Positions 55,685 through 64,000 of a stretch of DNA of 64,000 bases are shown here, piece by piece. The number at the start of each line of letters is the position of its first letter. The first letter of the stretch is position 1. The DNA comes from Pseudomonas hormoni (GTDB taxonomy: Bacteria; Pseudomonadota; Gammaproteobacteria; Pseudomonadales; Pseudomonadaceae). The stretch spans positions 439,001-503,000 of the forward strand of contig NZ_CP075566.1 of NCBI RefSeq assembly GCF_018502625.1, in the 5' to 3' direction. The position numbers and the translations under genes were made by a program. The notes beneath the pieces are model-generated. The model worked only from the letters and a program-made list of their open reading frames with translations, was not told the DNA's origin and ran no database searches.

Positions 55685-56611
55685 TCATTGCTGCGCCTGT
55701 TGCTCAAAAAACGCCCTGGTTTCCTTCAGGTAGTCGGTGCGGCGTGCCGGATCCAGCCAGTCTGCATACAGCGAATCCAGGTGTTCGCGGGACAGGTTGC
55801 GCAGCAGTTGGTTGATCTCGCTGATCGCCTGCCGGCCCTGAGGCGTATTCGAACAACCGATGTGTCCGGACAGGTACTTGCCGGTGCCCTTGACCGGATA
55901 AAACTCCAACTGGTCGTCAGTGATGAGTTTTTGACTGGCCTGATAGCGGATCTCTGGCCAGTAACCCAAGACCACCTGCAATCTGCCCAGGCGCTGCATA
56001 TGCAGCAGGCTGCCAAGGGCATCGTTGCCGTAATGAGGCGTCAGAGCGCCTTCCGGTGCCTGCCGCAGAAGGGTGTCGACCACTTCACCGTAACTGCGCT
56101 CGGCAACCACGCCAACTTTATTCCTGCCGCTTTTCAGCAGCGCCGCCAGATCGACTTCTCCTTCAATCAGAAAAGGTTCCAGCACCGATCGATCTTCCTG
56201 CCGGGCGACGAGGCCATTGCTGACAGCGCGGAACGCTGGAACAGAAAATGAAATCCACTGTTCGCGCTCCTTGGTCTTGAGCAACGAGGGGTCGCAGGTG
56301 AGCGATTCTTCGTGGAGCATTTGCAGGGCGCGTGCCCGGTTCACCCGCATCAGCGTGTGCTGGTATTGCGGCATACCGGCGATCAGCTGCGGCAGCATTT
56401 GATCAATGATCCCCTGACCTTTTTTCGGCCCCTCGAGGATCATCGTGGGGGGTAGATCTCGCAGCAACCAGATCAGCGTTTCCTTCGGTTGCGCCCAGGC
56501 TGTCGATACCAGCCCTGCCAATAGCGCGAAAGCCGCCGCTGCCCGCCAGACGCGGGAGTGGTGGATTGCTGTTGAAAGCAGGCGCTTCAGCTTAGATGGC
56601 CCCGTCTTCAC
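55685..56611 (-). CDS. Periplasmic solute-binding-like protein (TIGR02285 type)
   Basis: About 308 residues from a GTG at 56611 that overlaps the CoA-transferase stop by 20 bases; the start is uncertain and the frame is open to 56665. A signal peptide (VWRAAAAFALLAGLVSTAWA) precedes a type 2 periplasmic-binding fold beginning ETLIWLLRDLPPTMI, with KTKEREQWISFSVPAF and GCSNTPQGRQAISEINQLL. It resembles the Pseudomonas TIGR02285 group related to amino-acid binding proteins. No permease or ATPase gene is adjacent, so it may sense rather than import. Confidence 0.75.
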   Translation of the reverse strand: MKTGPSKLKRLLSTAIHHSRVWRAAAAFALLAGLVSTAWAQPKETLIWLLRDLPPTMILEGPKKGQGIIDQMLPQLIAGMPQYQHTLMRVNRARALQMLHEESLTCDPSLLKTKEREQWISFSVPAFRAVSNGLVARQEDRSVLEPFLIEGEVDLAALLKSGRNKVGVVAERSYGEVVDTLLRQAPEGALTPHYGNDALGSLLHMQRLGRLQVVLGYWPEIRYQASQKLITDDQLEFYPVKGTGKYLSGHIGCSNTPQGRQAISEINQLLRNLSREHLDSLYADWLDPARRTDYLKETRAFFEQQAQQ

Positions 56612-57791
56612 GCAGCTTTGCGATCTGTTCCTTGTCATAGCCAAGATCGTTGAGTACCTGCGCATTGTGTTCGCCCAACTGCGGCCCGACCCATTCCGAA
56701 CTGCCGGGTGTCTCTGAGAGTTTCGGCACGATTCCCGGCATCTTGAAATCTTTGCCGTCCGGCAGCTTCGCCTTCAGGAACATTTCCCGCGCCAGGTACT
56801 GCGGATCATTGAACATGTCTTCGGCGCTGAAGATCCGGCTGGCGGGCACGTCGGCCTGATTCAGCTGCTCGATGATGGCGTCCAGCGGCAGCGAATTGAC
56901 CCAGCGATCAATCACCCCATAAATCTCGTCGCGACGGCTGTCACGTCCGTCGTTGCTGGCCAGGGCCGGGTCATTGGCCAGGTCTTCACGGCCGATGATC
57001 AGCATGAAGCGTTTGAAAATCGCATCGCCATTGGCGCCGATCTGCACATGTTTGCCGTCAGCGCTGGTGTGGATCGAGGAGGGCGTGATGCCCGGCATGA
57101 TGTTGCCGGTGCGTTCACGAATGAAGCCGAACACGTCGAACTCCGGGACCATGCTTTCCATCATGGCGAAGATCGCTTCGTACAGCGCCACATCCACCAC
57201 TTGACCCAGACCGCCGTTGACCTCGCGATGACGCAAGGCCATCAGCGCACCGATCACCCCCCAGAGCGCCGCAATTGAATCGCCGATGGAAATCCCGGTG
57301 CGCACCGGTGGCCGGTCCTCGAAACCGGTGATGTAGCGCAGACCGCCCATGGATTCACCGACGGCGCCAAAGCCCGGCTGATCCTTCATCGGCCCGGTCT
57401 GGCCGAACCCCGAGAGACGCACCATCACCAGTTTCGGGTTCAGTGCGTGCAAGACTTCCCAGCCCAGGCCGAGCTTTTCCAGCACGCCGGGGCGAAAATT
57501 CTCGATCAGGATGTCCGCTTCACCGAGCAGCTTTTTCAGGATCGCCAGGCCGTCCGGGTGTTTCAGGTTCAGGGTCAGGGACTTCTTGTTACGCGCCTGA
57601 ACGAACCACCACAACGAAGTGCCTTCATACAATTTTCGCCATTTGCGCAACGGATCACCACCGTCGGGGGACTCGATCTTGATCACTTCGGCGCCGAATT
57701 CGCCGCAGATACGCGAGGCAAACGGCCCGGCGATCAAGGTGCCCAATTCAATGACTTTCAGACCTGAGAGTGGTTTGGCGGTGAACGGCAT
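56592..57791 (-). CDS. CaiB/BaiF-type (class III) CoA transferase
   Basis: 399 residues from the ATG at 57791. The opening LSGLKVIELGTLIAGPFASR and the FGAEVIKIESPDGGDPLR loop are family hallmarks; the catalytic Asp is expected in the VGQVVDVALYEAIFAMME region near residue 175. Such enzymes move CoA between carboxylic acids such as carnitine, formyl/oxalyl, succinyl/mesaconyl or glutarate. No acyl-CoA gene is adjacent, so the substrate is open. The 3' end overlaps the binding-protein gene. Confidence 0.9.
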   Translation of the reverse strand: MPFTAKPLSGLKVIELGTLIAGPFASRICGEFGAEVIKIESPDGGDPLRKWRKLYEGTSLWWFVQARNKKSLTLNLKHPDGLAILKKLLGEADILIENFRPGVLEKLGLGWEVLHALNPKLVMVRLSGFGQTGPMKDQPGFGAVGESMGGLRYITGFEDRPPVRTGISIGDSIAALWGVIGALMALRHREVNGGLGQVVDVALYEAIFAMMESMVPEFDVFGFIRERTGNIMPGITPSSIHTSADGKHVQIGANGDAIFKRFMLIIGREDLANDPALASNDGRDSRRDEIYGVIDRWVNSLPLDAIIEQLNQADVPASRIFSAEDMFNDPQYLAREMFLKAKLPDGKDFKMPGIVPKLSETPGSSEWVGPQLGEHNAQVLNDLGYDKEQIAKLREDGAI

Positions 57792-57928
57792 ACTGGATCC
57801 TGTAGGACAAAGGCTTGGCTTATAGAGCGTTTTAGCACAGCCCGCTGTCAGTCGCTCAAGGTTGATGGCCGCGAAGCCTGCAGCATCGGTTAGACTTGCC
57901 GCCTTTCCACGTATCAAGAAGCCCGTTC

Positions 57929-58471
57929 ATGGCCCAGCCGTCCACGACCTACAAGTTTGAACTGAACCTCACCGACCTCGACCGCAGCGTTTACGAGACG
58001 GTAAAGCAGACCATCGCCCGTCACCCTTCGGAAACCGAAGAGCGCATGACCGTGCGGCTGCTGGCCTACGCCTTCTGGTACAACGAGCAGCTGTCGTTTG
58101 GCCGTGGTCTGTCAGACGTGGATGAACCCGCCCTGTGGGAAAAGAGCCTGGACGACCGCGTCCTGCACTGGATTGAAGTCGGCCAGCCAGACGCCGATCG
58201 CCTGACGTGGTGCTCGCGCCGCACCGAGCGCACCAGCCTGCTGGCCTACGGCAGCCTGCGTGTCTGGGAAACCAAGGTGATCCCGGCGATCAAGAACCTG
58301 AAAAACGTACACATCGCTGCTGTGCCGCAGGAAGTCCTGGAAACCTTGGCCAAAGACATGCCGCGCGTTATCAAGTGGGACGTGATGATCAGCGAAGGGA
58401 CGATTTTCGTCACCGACGACCGTGGTCAGCATGAAGTCCAGTTGCAGTGGCTGAGCGGCGAACGCGGCTGA
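57929..58471 (+). CDS. YaeQ-family protein
   Basis: 180 residues from the ATG at 57929. It shows the YaeQ pattern: KFELNLTDLDRSVYETVKQT, ERMTVRLLAYAFWYNEQLSF and RRTERTSLLAYGSLRVWE. The fold is a PD-(D/E)xK nuclease variant. E. coli YaeQ was once reported to suppress loss of RfaH, but its activity is not known. It precedes recJ by 58 bases on the same strand. Confidence 0.88.
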   Translation: MAQPSTTYKFELNLTDLDRSVYETVKQTIARHPSETEERMTVRLLAYAFWYNEQLSFGRGLSDVDEPALWEKSLDDRVLHWIEVGQPDADRLTWCSRRTERTSLLAYGSLRVWETKVIPAIKNLKNVHIAAVPQEVLETLAKDMPRVIKWDVMISEGTIFVTDDRGQHEVQLQWLSGERG

Positions 58472-58529
58472 TTTTTCACTGCGTCATTCGGTTTTATCCT
58501 ACGTATTCAAGAGAAGCACCTGTCACCCC

Positions 58530-60239
58530 ATGCGCATCGAACCTCGCCTGTTGCCCGACACCCTGCCATTCCTCGGTGATCTGCCGCCGCTGCTGACCCG
58601 CCTGTATGCGGCGCGGGGCGTGCTGTCCGAGGCTGAACTGGACAAGAGCCTGGCGCGGCTGATTCCGTTCCAGCAGCTCAAAGGCATTGATGCCGCGGTG
58701 GATTTGCTGGTGACAGCCCTGGAGCAGCGGCAGCGGATTCTGATCGTCGGCGACTTCGACGCTGACGGCGCGACGGCCAGTACCGTAGGCATGTTGGGCC
58801 TGCGCCTGTTGGGCGCGGCGCATGTCGACTATCTGGTGCCGAACCGTTTCGAGTACGGCTACGGCCTGACACCGGAAATCGTCGAAGTGGCGCTGACCCG
58901 TACGCCGCAGCTGCTGATCACCGTGGACAACGGCATCTCCAGCGTTGAAGGTGTGGCGGCGGCGAAAAAGGCGGGTCTCAGCGTGTTGGTCACAGACCAC
59001 CACTTGCCCGGCGACGAACTGCCGTTGGCCGATGCCATCGTCAATCCCAACCAGCCGGGTTGCGGGTTTCCGAGCAAGGCTCTGGCCGGCGTCGGGGTGA
59101 TTTTCTACGTGCTGATGGCATTGCGCGCGCGTTTGCGCAGCCTCGGCTGGTACGAGAGCAAACCGCAGCCGAACATCGGTGAGTTGCTGGATCTGGTGGC
59201 GCTGGGCAGCGTTGCCGACGTGGTGCCGCTGGATGCCAACAACCGGATTCTCGTGCACCAGGGCCTGGAGCGAATCCGCGCCGGACGTGCGCGGCCGGGG
59301 ATCAAGGCAATTCTCGAAGTCGCCAAGCGCGACCACACGCGTATTACCTCAACCGACCTCGGGTTCATCGTCGGCCCGCGCCTGAACGCGGCAGGGCGGC
59401 TGGATGACATGAGCCTGGGCATCGAATGCCTGCTCACCGAAGATGCCGGACTCGCCCGGGAAATGGCCGTTCAGCTCGACGGCATGAACCAGGACCGCAA
59501 ATCCATCGAGCAAGGCATGCAGCGCGAGGCGCTGGCTCAGCTCAAGGACTTGCCGGTGGAATCGATGCCGTTCGGCCTGTGCCTCTTCGATCCCGAGTGG
59601 CACCAGGGCGTCATCGGAATCCTCGCCTCACGTATGAAAGAGCGTTATTTCCGTCCGACGATTGCCTTTGCCGACGCGGGCGATGGCATGCTCAAGGGCT
59701 CGGGACGTTCGGTTCAGGGTTTTCATATTCGCGACGCCTTGAGCGTGGTGGCGGCGCAGCATCCAAACCTGATCAGCAAGTACGGCGGCCACGCCATGGC
59801 GGCAGGTTTGACCTTGCCGGAAGCGAATTTTCCGTTATTCGCTGAAGCCTTTGACGCTGAAGTGCGTAGGCAATTGCGCGAAGAAGACCTGACCGGGCGC
59901 TTGCTGTCGGACGGGACGTTGGCGGTCGAGGAGTTTCACCTCGAACTGGCCCGTGCACTGCGGCATGCCGGTCCTTGGGGGCAACACTTCCCGGAGCCGT
60001 TGTTCCATGGCGTATTCCAGTTGGTCGAACAGCGGGTTGTTGGCGAACGGCACCTGAAAGTAGTGCTGAGAAGCGAATGTGGCTCGGTGAAACTGGACGG
60101 CATCGCGTTTGGTATTGACCGCGATATCTGGCCGAACCCGACGATCAAATGGGTGGAATTGGCTTATAAACTCGACCTTAACGAGTTTCGCGGGAATGAA
60201 ACCGTTCAGTTGATGATTGCTCACATCGAACCGCGTTAG
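58530..60239 (+). CDS. recJ: Single-strand-specific 5'-3' exonuclease
   Basis: Degrades 5' ssDNA in RecFOR recombination, mismatch and base-excision repair. 569 residues. The DHH catalytic core has VGDFDADGATAST (about residue 74), VTVDNGISS-like ITVDNGISS (about 131) and VTDHHLPG (about 155), then DHHA1 with the GGHAMAAGLTLPEA motif near 415 and a C-terminal OB-fold. All metal-ligand Asp/His are present. Confidence 0.97.
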   Translation: MRIEPRLLPDTLPFLGDLPPLLTRLYAARGVLSEAELDKSLARLIPFQQLKGIDAAVDLLVTALEQRQRILIVGDFDADGATASTVGMLGLRLLGAAHVDYLVPNRFEYGYGLTPEIVEVALTRTPQLLITVDNGISSVEGVAAAKKAGLSVLVTDHHLPGDELPLADAIVNPNQPGCGFPSKALAGVGVIFYVLMALRARLRSLGWYESKPQPNIGELLDLVALGSVADVVPLDANNRILVHQGLERIRAGRARPGIKAILEVAKRDHTRITSTDLGFIVGPRLNAAGRLDDMSLGIECLLTEDAGLAREMAVQLDGMNQDRKSIEQGMQREALAQLKDLPVESMPFGLCLFDPEWHQGVIGILASRMKERYFRPTIAFADAGDGMLKGSGRSVQGFHIRDALSVVAAQHPNLISKYGGHAMAAGLTLPEANFPLFAEAFDAEVRRQLREEDLTGRLLSDGTLAVEEFHLELARALRHAGPWGQHFPEPLFHGVFQLVEQRVVGERHLKVVLRSECGSVKLDGIAFGIDRDIWPNPTIKWVELAYKLDLNEFRGNETVQLMIAHIEPR

Positions 60240-60245
60240 GCCCAT

Positions 60246-60310
60246 TCGCGGGCAAGCCTCGCTCCTACGGGATCACCTATACCTGTAGGAGCGAGGCTTG
60301 CCCGCGAAAG
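60246..60310. repeat. REPIN, compact
   Basis: TTCGCGGGCAAGCCTCGCTC and its inverted copy with about 12 bases between, directly after the recJ stop. The next 200 bases up to the oxidoreductase hold no gene; a GC-poor stretch near 60370-60415 probably contains its promoter. Confidence 0.9.
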
Positions 60311-60507
60311 CGATTTCGCTGACGCTGAATCTCTCGGAACCCTCCCTCATCCCCCATTGTCGACTAGGCTCTAAGCACTGCTTGATAATCCTTGTGACGT
60401 CTTGTCAATTTTTTGCCCGCGGGGGCGGGTGCTGCACCTTTTTCCTGTCACTCGTCGACTTTTCAAACAGAACCCTGGAGCCTGCCCACTGAGACGAGAG
60501 GTGCCCC

Positions 60508-61614
60508 ATGAGTCTGCTGCTTGAACCCTATACCCTTCGCCAATTGACCCTGCTCAACCGCATCGCCGTATCGCCGATGTGCCAGTATTCCAGCGTCGAT
60601 GGCCTGGCCAATGACTGGCACCTTGTCCACCTTGGCAGCCGTGCTGTTGGCGGCGCCGGTCTGATTTTTACCGAAGCCACCGCCGTCACCGCCGATGGAC
60701 GCATCACCGCCGAAGACCTCGGCTTGTGGAATGACGAACAGATCGAACCGCTGCAACGCATCACTCGCTTCATCGCCGCCCAAGGCGCCGTCGCCGGCAT
60801 TCAGTTGGCCCACGCCGGGCGCAAGGCCAGCACCCATCGGCCGTGGATTGGCAAGCACGGTAGCGTCAAACCGGGAGACGGCGGCTGGACACCCGTCGGC
60901 CCTTCGCCGATTGCGTTCGATCCGCAACACACACCACCGAGGCAGCTCGATGAGGGCCAGATCGCCGAGGTTGTCCAGGCTTTCGTTGACTCAGCGAAAC
61001 GCGCGCTGACCGCCGGTTTCAAAGTCGTCGAAGTTCACGCCGCCCACGGTTACCTGCTGCACCAGTTTCTGTCACCCCTGAGCAATCAGCGGCGCGATCA
61101 ATACGGCGGTTCGTTCGAGAATCGAATTCGGCTGGTGCTGCAAGTCACCGAAGCGGTGCGCGCGGTGTGGCCAGAGGAGTTGCCGGTGTTCGTGCGCGTG
61201 TCGGCCACCGATTGGGTCGAGGACGGCTGGAACCCTGATGAAACCGTGGAGCTGGCGCGACGCCTCAAAGACTTGGGCGTCGACCTGATTGACGTTTCTT
61301 CGGGCGGCACGGCGGCCAACGCGGAAATTCCTACAGGTCCCGGTTATCAAACCCGCTTCGCCGAACGTGTGCGCAAGGAGTCAGGCATTGCGACCGGCAC
61401 GGTAGGAATGATCACCGAACCGGCGCAGGCCGAGCACATTCTGCGCACCTGTCAGGCCGACATCATCTTTCTCGCCCGTGAGTTGTTGCGCGATCCATAT
61501 TGGCCGTTGCATGCCGATGACGACCTGGGAGGGAACAAGGCGATCTGGCCGGCGCAGTATCAGCGCGCGACGCATCGGGATCAGCCAATTCATGAGTCGG
61601 ATTTGCGTGACTGA
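60508..61614 (+). CDS. NADH:flavin oxidoreductase, Old Yellow Enzyme (YqjM/XenA type)
   Basis: A 368-residue FMN barrel that reduces activated C=C bonds or nitro groups using NAD(P)H. Features: the opening LRQLTLLNRIAVSPMCQYSS with the Cys that tunes FMN in the thermophilic-like/YqjM class, GIQLAHAGRKAS (His-Ala-Gly), the VEVHAAHGYLLHQFLSP His pair that binds the substrate carbonyl, and the phosphate loop VGMI. GAGGTG lies upstream of the ATG. It is a single gene ending at a strong terminator. Confidence 0.92.
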   Translation: MSLLLEPYTLRQLTLLNRIAVSPMCQYSSVDGLANDWHLVHLGSRAVGGAGLIFTEATAVTADGRITAEDLGLWNDEQIEPLQRITRFIAAQGAVAGIQLAHAGRKASTHRPWIGKHGSVKPGDGGWTPVGPSPIAFDPQHTPPRQLDEGQIAEVVQAFVDSAKRALTAGFKVVEVHAAHGYLLHQFLSPLSNQRRDQYGGSFENRIRLVLQVTEAVRAVWPEELPVFVRVSATDWVEDGWNPDETVELARRLKDLGVDLIDVSSGGTAANAEIPTGPGYQTRFAERVRKESGIATGTVGMITEPAQAEHILRTCQADIIFLARELLRDPYWPLHADDDLGGNKAIWPAQYQRATHRDQPIHESDLRD

Positions 61615-61630
61615 GTGATGCGCTAAAAGC

Positions 61631-61666
61631 AAAAAGCCCCGGTCGATGTGATCGGGGCTTTTGTGT
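61631..61666 (+). terminator. Terminator of the oxidoreductase gene
   Basis: AAAAGCCCCGGTC and GATCGGGGCTTTT form a 13-bp stem with one G-U pair and a 5-base loop, then TGTGTTT. Confidence 0.9.
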
Positions 61667-61694
61667 TTCCGGGCGGGGAGGTTTGTTGTTTGTC

Positions 61695-61798
61695 AGGCCG
61701 CTTTCGCGAGCAAGCTCAGCTCCTACAGGGGCGTGTCGAGCTCATCATTCTCGTTCGACACAAACCTGTGGGAGCGGGCTTGCCCGCGATGAGGCCAG
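61695..61798. repeat. REPIN with unlike halves
   Basis: The left half is TTTCGCGAGCAAGCTCAGCT type, the right half GGAGCGGGCTTGCCCGCGAT type; the cores GAGCAAGCTC and GGGCTTGCCC differ, so the two ends belong to different sub-families. It lies before the opgD stop. Confidence 0.85.
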
Positions 61799-61817
61799 CC
61801 CATTCAACCCTTTACTA

Positions 61818-63443
61818 TCAGGTGTACTTACGCTTCTCCGGCGCAGGCGGGAAGTACTGATACAACCAGGTCTCGCTCAACGTCCGATCATTGGTGCGGA
61901 TGAACAACCGCAGTTCCACCGGTGCGACGCTGTCATTGGTCGGGAACCAGTCAAACGTAATCCGGTAGCCCTTGATGTCATCCAGCACCAGTACGTTGAA
62001 GTCTTTCACCTCACCGTTGGAGCACGTCACCACCGGCTCAATGCCCGTGCCTTCAGGCAAGCGGTCCAGACCGCCGCCAGTGAAGTCCACGGCAAAGCGG
62101 CGTGCCCAGACCTCCGGGTAATGCTCGCCCGGCGCCCAGCCCTCGGTGAAGCCGCCCATGCCCGAACGAGTCGCGGCGACCCGCGCCAGTGGCGTGCCGA
62201 CCGGCGGCAAAGCGCTCCAGTACAGCTTGTAGCCGTAGTTCAGGGAATCGCCCGCCGCGACCGGTTTTTTCGGGGTCCAGAACGCGACAATGTTATCCAG
62301 GGTTTCGCCGGTCGTAGGAATTTCCAACAGATCGATAGAGCCTTCGCCCCACGCGGTTGTAGGTTCGACCCACAGGCTTGGACGTTTGCTGTACCAGTCG
62401 ACCGTGTCCTGATAATTGGCGAATTCGTGATCGGTCTGCACCAGGCCGAAACCTTTCGGGTCGGTGTCGGCGAACGCGTTGAATTGCAGGGTGGCCGGAT
62501 TGTTCAGTGGACGGCAGATCCACTCACCATTGCCACGCCACATCGCCAGGCGATCCGAGTCATGGATCTGCGGGTGAATGGTGTCGCACATGCGCCGCTC
62601 GTGGGTGCCGCAGCTGAACATGCTGGTCATCGGCGCAATGCCGAGTTGCTCGATGGCGGTGCGCGCGTTGATGTGGGCATCGACAGCCATGACGACCTGA
62701 CTGGCCTGGCAATCGATGTCGAAACGGTAGGCCCCGGTCGCGCTCGGCGAATCCAGCAGGGCATACACCACGAAACGGGTGCTGTCCTTGTCCGGGGTCT
62801 CAAACCAGAACTTGGTAAAGTCCGGGAATTCCTCACGCTTCTTGGCGTAGGTATCGACCGCCAGACCGCGGGCCGACAGACCGTACTGGCCCGTGGCGTC
62901 TACCGCGCGGAAATAACTGGCGCCGAGGAATGACAACACGTCATGCCGGTCCAGCTCAGGCGCCTTGAACAGCTTGAACCCGGAAAAACCCAGGTCGCCC
63001 GTGAGCTGCTTGGTGTCGACCGTGGTGTTTTCATAGTTGAACAGCGAAGGGCGGAAATGCACCTCCCGCGCCTGACGCGTCTTGGGGTCGACGCTGTACA
63101 TGCGCACCGGCTGCTTGAAACCCATGCCGACGTGGAAAAACTGCACATCCAGCTGGCCCTTCAAATCCTTCCACAGGGAATGATTGGCGTCGTAGCGGAT
63201 CGCGTTGAAATTTTGTGGGGTCATGGTCGCCAGTGTCGGCGGCAGCACCTGCTTGGTGTCCTGATAGCGGTTGCCGGCAAGCTGCCTGGCCTGGATTTTC
63301 AGGGCTTCGAAGTCGAAGGCCTGAGCCTCGCCATCAGCCGTGCCATTACCGGCCCAGGCCCGCGCGGCCAACAGGCCGGTGGCGGACAAGCCGGTGTAGG
63401 CAGCGATGGCCATGGATGCTTTGAGCAAATTCCTGCGATGCAT
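61818..63443 (-). CDS. opgD: Glucan biosynthesis protein D
   Basis: A periplasmic protein acting on osmoregulated periplasmic glucan backbones; OpgD/MdoD homologues trim beta-1,2-glucan. 541 residues from the ATG at 63443. [19 protein letters not shown] is a twin-arginine signal with cleavage near ARAWA. The MdoG fold follows: [42 protein letters not shown] and [19 protein letters not shown] [20 protein letters not shown] longer open frame to 63533 puts sequence before the Tat signal and is rejected. opgG and opgH are not nearby. Confidence 0.93.
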   Translation of the reverse strand: MHRRNLLKASMAIAAYTGLSATGLLAARAWAGNGTADGEAQAFDFEALKIQARQLAGNRYQDTKQVLPPTLATMTPQNFNAIRYDANHSLWKDLKGQLDVQFFHVGMGFKQPVRMYSVDPKTRQAREVHFRPSLFNYENTTVDTKQLTGDLGFSGFKLFKAPELDRHDVLSFLGASYFRAVDATGQYGLSARGLAVDTYAKKREEFPDFTKFWFETPDKDSTRFVVYALLDSPSATGAYRFDIDCQASQVVMAVDAHINARTAIEQLGIAPMTSMFSCGTHERRMCDTIHPQIHDSDRLAMWRGNGEWICRPLNNPATLQFNAFADTDPKGFGLVQTDHEFANYQDTVDWYSKRPSLWVEPTTAWGEGSIDLLEIPTTGETLDNIVAFWTPKKPVAAGDSLNYGYKLYWSALPPVGTPLARVAATRSGMGGFTEGWAPGEHYPEVWARRFAVDFTGGGLDRLPEGTGIEPVVTCSNGEVKDFNVLVLDDIKGYRITFDWFPTNDSVAPVELRLFIRTNDRTLSETWLYQYFPPAPEKRKYT

Positions 63444-63855
63444 AAGTACAACCTGTCGTGAACAATCCCGTGCCGTTCCTGGCACGTGCTGGATCAGAAA
63501 TGGAGGTTCGGACATGCCTTCGGCCAAACGCAACGGACTTTAAACAGATGCCAAATAGCTTAAACCGTTCGGTCGCAGAGCAAAAATGATTGATGGCGTG
63601 GCGATAGCATCGCAATGAAACAAGACGTTTCGGTTAACGTTTCCTACAGAGATTTCTGATTTATAGGGCGTTTCTGCTTTTTTCGACTAATTACTCTAAA
63701 AACCGCTTTTCAGCGCCCGGATAGTTTCTATTCTATGGGCATGACCGGTTTCTGCCCTCAGGCCGGTGGGATTCAGTTGGCACAAGGAAGCGGCTGAAAA
63801 AAGGAAGGGCGATGCGGTATCTGAAGTTTTCTTGACGTAGAGAGGGACATCGTCC
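63444..63855. other. Intergenic region upstream of opgD
   Basis: 412 bases, more A+T-rich than the neighbours. It should hold the opgD promoter and that of the rightmost gene. ACCGG and CCGGT pair around the sequence at 63742-63765. I see no REP and no convincing gene; a short minus-strand frame at 63696-63911 lacks a ribosome-binding site. Confidence 0.55.
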
Positions 63856-64000
63856 ATGTCGAAAGTACAAGGCATCACCGAAATGTTGGGAATCTTCCCT
63901 TGCCTGGGCATCGGGCGGCGAAGGCGTCGGCTTAATTCCGAAGAGTTGAAGCTGGTGGAGCGGTATCGCGAGTTGTCGGAGAGTGACCGGATCGCGATGC
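63856..64000 (+). CDS. 5' part of an unrecognised small protein gene
   Basis: Starts ATG at 63856 with GAGGG 9 bases upstream and runs off the window. Visible: MSKVQGITEMLGIFPCLGIG, then RRRRRLNSEELKLVERYREL and SESDRIAM. The LVERYRELSESDR helix resembles the end of small Pseudomonas regulatory or hypothetical proteins, but 48 residues are too few to assign. Confidence 0.55.
   Translation, partial: MSKVQGITEMLGIFPCLGIGRRRRRLNSEELKLVERYRELSESDRIAM

Overview
The window is chromosomal DNA from a Pseudomonas of the fluorescens type. The proteins are of the Pseudomonas kind. Several gene strings (guaB-guaA; rpsP-rimM-trmD-rplS; xerD-dsbC-hom-thrC; nagR-nagA-nagB-nagF-nagE) follow the order I remember from Pseudomonas. 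The intergenic spaces hold many REP/REPIN palindromes with the CGCGGGCAAGC, GCGAGGGAGC and TAGGAGCGAGGCTTGC cores of this group. I saw no tRNA, rRNA, CRISPR array, prophage or intact insertion sequence.

Left part (1-29700): a transaminase/omega-amidase pair; a FlxA-like protein; leuA with a candidate leader peptide; a cell-wall metallopeptidase with xseA; a LysR regulator divergent from a TauE/SafE exporter; a zinc-ribbon protein; guaB and guaA; then two very large toxin-like genes on the minus strand that appear inserted between guaA and a multicopper oxidase/tadA pair. These are followed by cmoA-cmoB (wobble uridine modification), a lysoplasmalogenase, a chagasin-like protease inhibitor, a second-type Lon protease, a long intergenic repeat and a six-unit REP array with an exact 69-base period.

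Middle part (29700-46100): a complete N-acetylglucosamine operon (GntR regulator, deacetylase, deaminase, EIIA-HPr-EI fusion, EIICB permease) with a perfect 12-base inverted operator pair upstream; an L,D-transpeptidase-fold protein; two NUDIX enzymes; a gamma carbonic anhydrase with a DUF1289 protein; a VUT transporter; purT behind a long, highly structured leader; an MHS-type transporter; a CNNM/CorC protein and a CcsA-like membrane protein.

Right part (46200-64000): translation and export core (ffh, rpsP-rimM-trmD-rplS), xerD, dsbC, hom, thrC, a MITE-like element with near-60-base terminal inverted repeats, a DUF3509 protein, a periplasmic binding protein, a CaiB-type CoA transferase, YaeQ, recJ, an Old Yellow Enzyme, opgD, and the start of an unrecognised small gene.

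Most of the window is housekeeping. The accessory or less explained parts are the toxin pair (13277-20869), the purT leader (40870-41039), the leuA leader (4517-4664), the REP array (29312-29700) and the inverted-repeat element (54812-55034).
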